Positions 6,428-7,981 of a stretch of DNA of 7,981 bases are shown here, one piece after another (positions within the stretch are counted from its first letter, which is position 1; each line of letters begins with the position of its first letter). Source of the DNA: Candidatus Heimdallarchaeota archaeon (GTDB lineage Archaea > Asgardarchaeota > Heimdallarchaeia > Heimdallarchaeales > Heimdallarchaeaceae); assembly GCA_030603505.1 (NCBI GenBank), contig JAUVXQ010000051.1, positions 1-7,981 of the forward strand, read 5' to 3'. A program made the position numbers and the translations under genes. The notes below the pieces were generated by a model. It saw nothing but the letters and a program-made list of their open reading frames with translations, was not told the DNA's origin and did no database searches.

Positions 6428-6946
6428 ATGAAATTAAAAATCAGAAGAGATCTATGGAAAATATCAGCTAGCGAGAAAGTAATTGACACACCCTTCTTTT
6501 TGGAGGATTTTCTTAATAATGATATCATAGCATTCGGAGATTATGGAGAGGGAGATATAAGAAAATTCAAAGACATTAAAGAACTCGAAGGTAAACTAAC
6601 TCAACACAAAAAAACCAAACATAGCTTTCCTACTGCAAAATTTTATATGCGTTTTAGAGATGATGTAAATATAGGAGACATTGTTGTTATTTATAGTCGA
6701 AATACTATTTTTGGAGTAGGTTATATAGCTAGTGACTATTATTTTTATGAAAAAGATGATTTAGGTAAAAAGTATTATGAACGAGGAATTCCTAACCGTC
6801 GAAAAGTAAAGTGGATTTCTAAACAGCAAATTGAGGATGAAAGATTAGGTGTCTTAAGAAGTCCTCAAGAAACATTCTATGAGCTTGACAAGAAACAAAG
6901 AAACATTGTTTTAAAGGTTTTAGAAGAACATAACCTAGTGTGTTGA
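6428..6946 (+). CDS. EVE/PUA-like small protein (172 aa), possible modified-nucleic-acid reader
   Basis: Residues 10-57 ('LWKISASEKV', 'DIIAFGDYGEGDIRKFK') follow the pattern 'WxVxAGE...xVIAIGWxExGDLSxY'. I recall this pattern from predicted restriction and McrB/Mrr-like proteins. Residues 80-130 ('VNIGDIVVIYSRNTIFGVGYIASDYYF', then 'NRRKVKWI') form the second half: a beta-barrel strand pair and the aromatic/basic strand typical of EVE/PUA-type folds, which bind modified bases or RNA. No nuclease or ATPase domain follows; the protein ends at residue 172 with an ordinary stop, so it is a stand-alone reader or has lost an effector domain. It has its own TATA-like element and no close same-strand neighbour. 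An ordinary PUA-like RNA-binding role is the alternative. Family-level assignment is moderate and the substrate is unknown. Confidence 0.65.
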   Translation: MKLKIRRDLWKISASEKVIDTPFFLEDFLNNDIIAFGDYGEGDIRKFKDIKELEGKLTQHKKTKHSFPTAKFYMRFRDDVNIGDIVVIYSRNTIFGVGYIASDYYFYEKDDLGKKYYERGIPNRRKVKWISKQQIEDERLGVLRSPQETFYELDKKQRNIVLKVLEEHNLVC

Positions 6947-7369
6947 CTACTGATAGAAACTATATTATGTAGTAGAAACACCAAATTAAAGGAAATATTC
7001 ATAAAATCAAGATAAATTTATCTTTAATAGAAAAAACAAAAGATGGTTAGAAGGAGATAAAGGAATTCAAACAAAAGTAAATGAAATTAGATGACAAGAA
7101 AGAATTTAAATGAAGCAAATACTAGCTGAAACAACTTAAGGATATATTGTACTCTCTAGAAAACAAAGAAGAGGGTGATTTATCAAGATTTTCATTAAAT
7201 ATAATAGAACCAAATCGTTTATGTTTTTCTGATGCTGGAGTAGTTTGATTTTCTACTATCTTTTCAACAAATTTTAAATATTGATAATAATAAATTAAGT
7301 GTTTAACAAGATAAAAATTGTTTAAACTAGAATAGAGAAAAGAACAGTACTAAGAACAGAGTGAATCAA
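6947..7369. other. 423-base intergenic region with palindrome and decayed-looking reading frame
   Basis: No intact gene was found on either strand. A perfect 16-bp palindrome, AAGATAAATTTATCTT, lies at 7009-7024; in DNA this AT-rich a chance origin is quite possible. A weak imperfect stem (ACTAC...GTAGT with ATAG...CTAT) follows the EVE-like stop at 6946-6973 but has no U tract. The stretch at 7091-7284 may be a gene remnant and is listed separately. The last 85 bases are very AT-rich and should contain the promoter of the ATPase gene; TTTAAAC near 7320-7326 is the best TATA candidate. Confidence 0.4.
7091..7284 (+). pseudogene. Possible decayed short gene between the EVE-like and ATPase genes
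   Basis: An ATG at 7091 reads MTRKNLNEANTS and stops. In another frame, 7126-7245 is open for 40 codons with protein-like content ('LKQLKDILYSLENKEE', 'NIIEPNRLCFSDAGVV'). After a TGA at 7246-7248 the same frame continues 'FSTIFSTNFKY' to a second TGA at 7282-7284. One indel plus one nonsense change would restore a single reading frame of about 64 codons. I recognise no family, and a chance open frame is possible. Confidence 0.25.
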
Positions 7370-7981
7370 ATGAGTCAACAAATATTTAAAATATGTAAAT
7401 TAGAATTTAACAATTTTAGATCGATTGATCATGTTGTAATTAGTAATATAGATAACATAACTATATTAATTGGTCCCAATGAAGGGGGGAAGTCAAACAT
7501 TTTAAATGCAATAGCTTGGAGCTTCTCAGATAAGGAATTATCAAGAGAAGACACACCAACACAAATACTAGGAAAAACAAAAAAAAATAACATTATTGCT
7601 AATATTTTTATTGAAATACAAAATCCGAATGAATATATCGCCATCCTTTCAAAGAGAATTTCAGAGGAATTGGAAAATCTGGTAAAATCTGATATGATGC
7701 TTCTGACAAAACAAACTTTCAAAGATATAAGATTCCTAAGAATGCAAAAAAGAAAAGATGGTTCTAGATTCATTTCTTTCTATGATAGTGATTTTATACC
7801 GCTTAGCTCATTGAAATTATTGGAAGAAAATATGGAAATAGAATTTCAGATAAATTTACAAAATATCGATACCTTTCAAGAAAGGGTTAGAGATATTTTT
7901 AGAAATGGTTTATTGCAATTAATGGATGAAAAACATGTGAATTATAATGTAAATAATTTAGCAATTCAAATTGATAATCTT
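7370..7981 (+). CDS. OLD/RecF-like AAA ATPase, N-terminal part (cut by the right edge)
   Basis: From the ATG at 7370 the frame stays open for 204 codons to the window end. It begins MSQQIFKICKLEFNNFRSI, the opening strand pair of RecF/OLD/SMC-like ABC ATPases ('ixxLxIxNFRSI'). 'ITILIGPNEGGKSNILNAI' follows, with Walker A Gly35-Pro-Asn-Glu-Gly-Gly-Lys41-Ser42 intact. Residues 60-204 fit the arm and early coiled region. The Walker B, signature motif and any C-terminal TOPRIM or other nuclease domain would lie beyond the edge. The spacing and 'GPNEGGKSN' favour an OLD-family or related defence ATPase over housekeeping RecF. A GTG nine bases earlier (7361) is in frame; the ATG is preferred. A weak GAG lies upstream. 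The next genes right of the window would decide whether this is a Gabija-, PARIS- or stand-alone OLD-type system. Confidence 0.8.
   Translation, partial: MSQQIFKICKLEFNNFRSIDHVVISNIDNITILIGPNEGGKSNILNAIAWSFSDKELSREDTPTQILGKTKKNNIIANIFIEIQNPNEYIAILSKRISEELENLVKSDMMLLTKQTFKDIRFLRMQKRKDGSRFISFYDSDFIPLSSLKLLEENMEIEFQINLQNIDTFQERVRDIFRNGLLQLMDEKHVNYNVNNLAIQIDNL

Noticed and set aside
7009..7024. 16-bp palindrome as a regulator binding site
   Set aside because: A palindrome of this length made almost only of A and T is expected about once by chance in a window of this size and composition, and it is 346 bases from the nearest start downstream.
7429..7773. Minus-strand 114-codon frame at the right end
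   Set aside because: It lies opposite the ATPase, which has an intact Walker A; its hydrophobic Phe-rich sequence is the complement of Lys-rich codons.

Overview
The window is AT-rich and looks archaeal, most likely from an Asgard (Promethearchaeota) genome of the Loki/Heimdall/Thor type. This rests on protein style, not on a marker gene. A secreted protein is built from repeats of the form 'GNIHVVW...SGSDRDIFYKKWDS' and has a C-terminal membrane anchor followed by Arg-Arg-Arg. A leucine-rich repeat (LRR) fragment of the 'LSNNxLTxLDLSPL' type is also present. TATA-like boxes lie about 25-33 bases upstream of several start codons that lack a Shine-Dalgarno, which fits leaderless archaeal transcripts. 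No rRNA, tRNA, CRISPR array or recognisable transposase was found.

Layout. Positions 1-429 (minus): a 43-codon ORF followed by an LRR gene that is broken by an in-frame stop and runs off the left edge. Positions 640-2667 (plus): a 675-residue exported protein with seven propeller-like repeats, two Fn3-like domains and a membrane anchor, followed by a hairpin/U-tract terminator at 2668-2700. Positions 2623-2766 (minus): a second short ORF whose first 16 codons match the 43-codon ORF on the other side of the propeller gene. Positions 2802-3464 (minus): a phospholipase D-like single-HKD protein whose reading frame continues upstream of its only usable start. Positions 3527-5690 (plus): a new 55-residue small gene, then a 649-residue protein carrying a HEPN ribonuclease signature (Arg252...His257). 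Positions 5682-6229 (minus): two overlapping remnants, one of a nucleotide-cyclase-like protein and one of a 'GTAFDYL' protein. Positions 6428-6946 (plus): an EVE/PUA-like small protein. Positions 6947-7369: mostly non-coding, with one possible decayed reading frame. Positions 7370-7981 (plus): the start of an OLD/RecF-like AAA ATPase with an intact Walker A motif, cut by the right edge.

How it fits together. From about 2.8 kb to the right edge the genes resemble an archaeal defence or toxin island: HKD nuclease-like, HEPN, cyclase-like, EVE-like and OLD-like ATPase. They sit on both strands with several broken genes between them, so this is a mosaic, not one clean operon. The unit most likely to be a coherent uncharacterised system is the 55-residue gene plus the HEPN protein. 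The OLD-like ATPase could belong to another system that continues beyond the window. All functional links are inference from domains and position.
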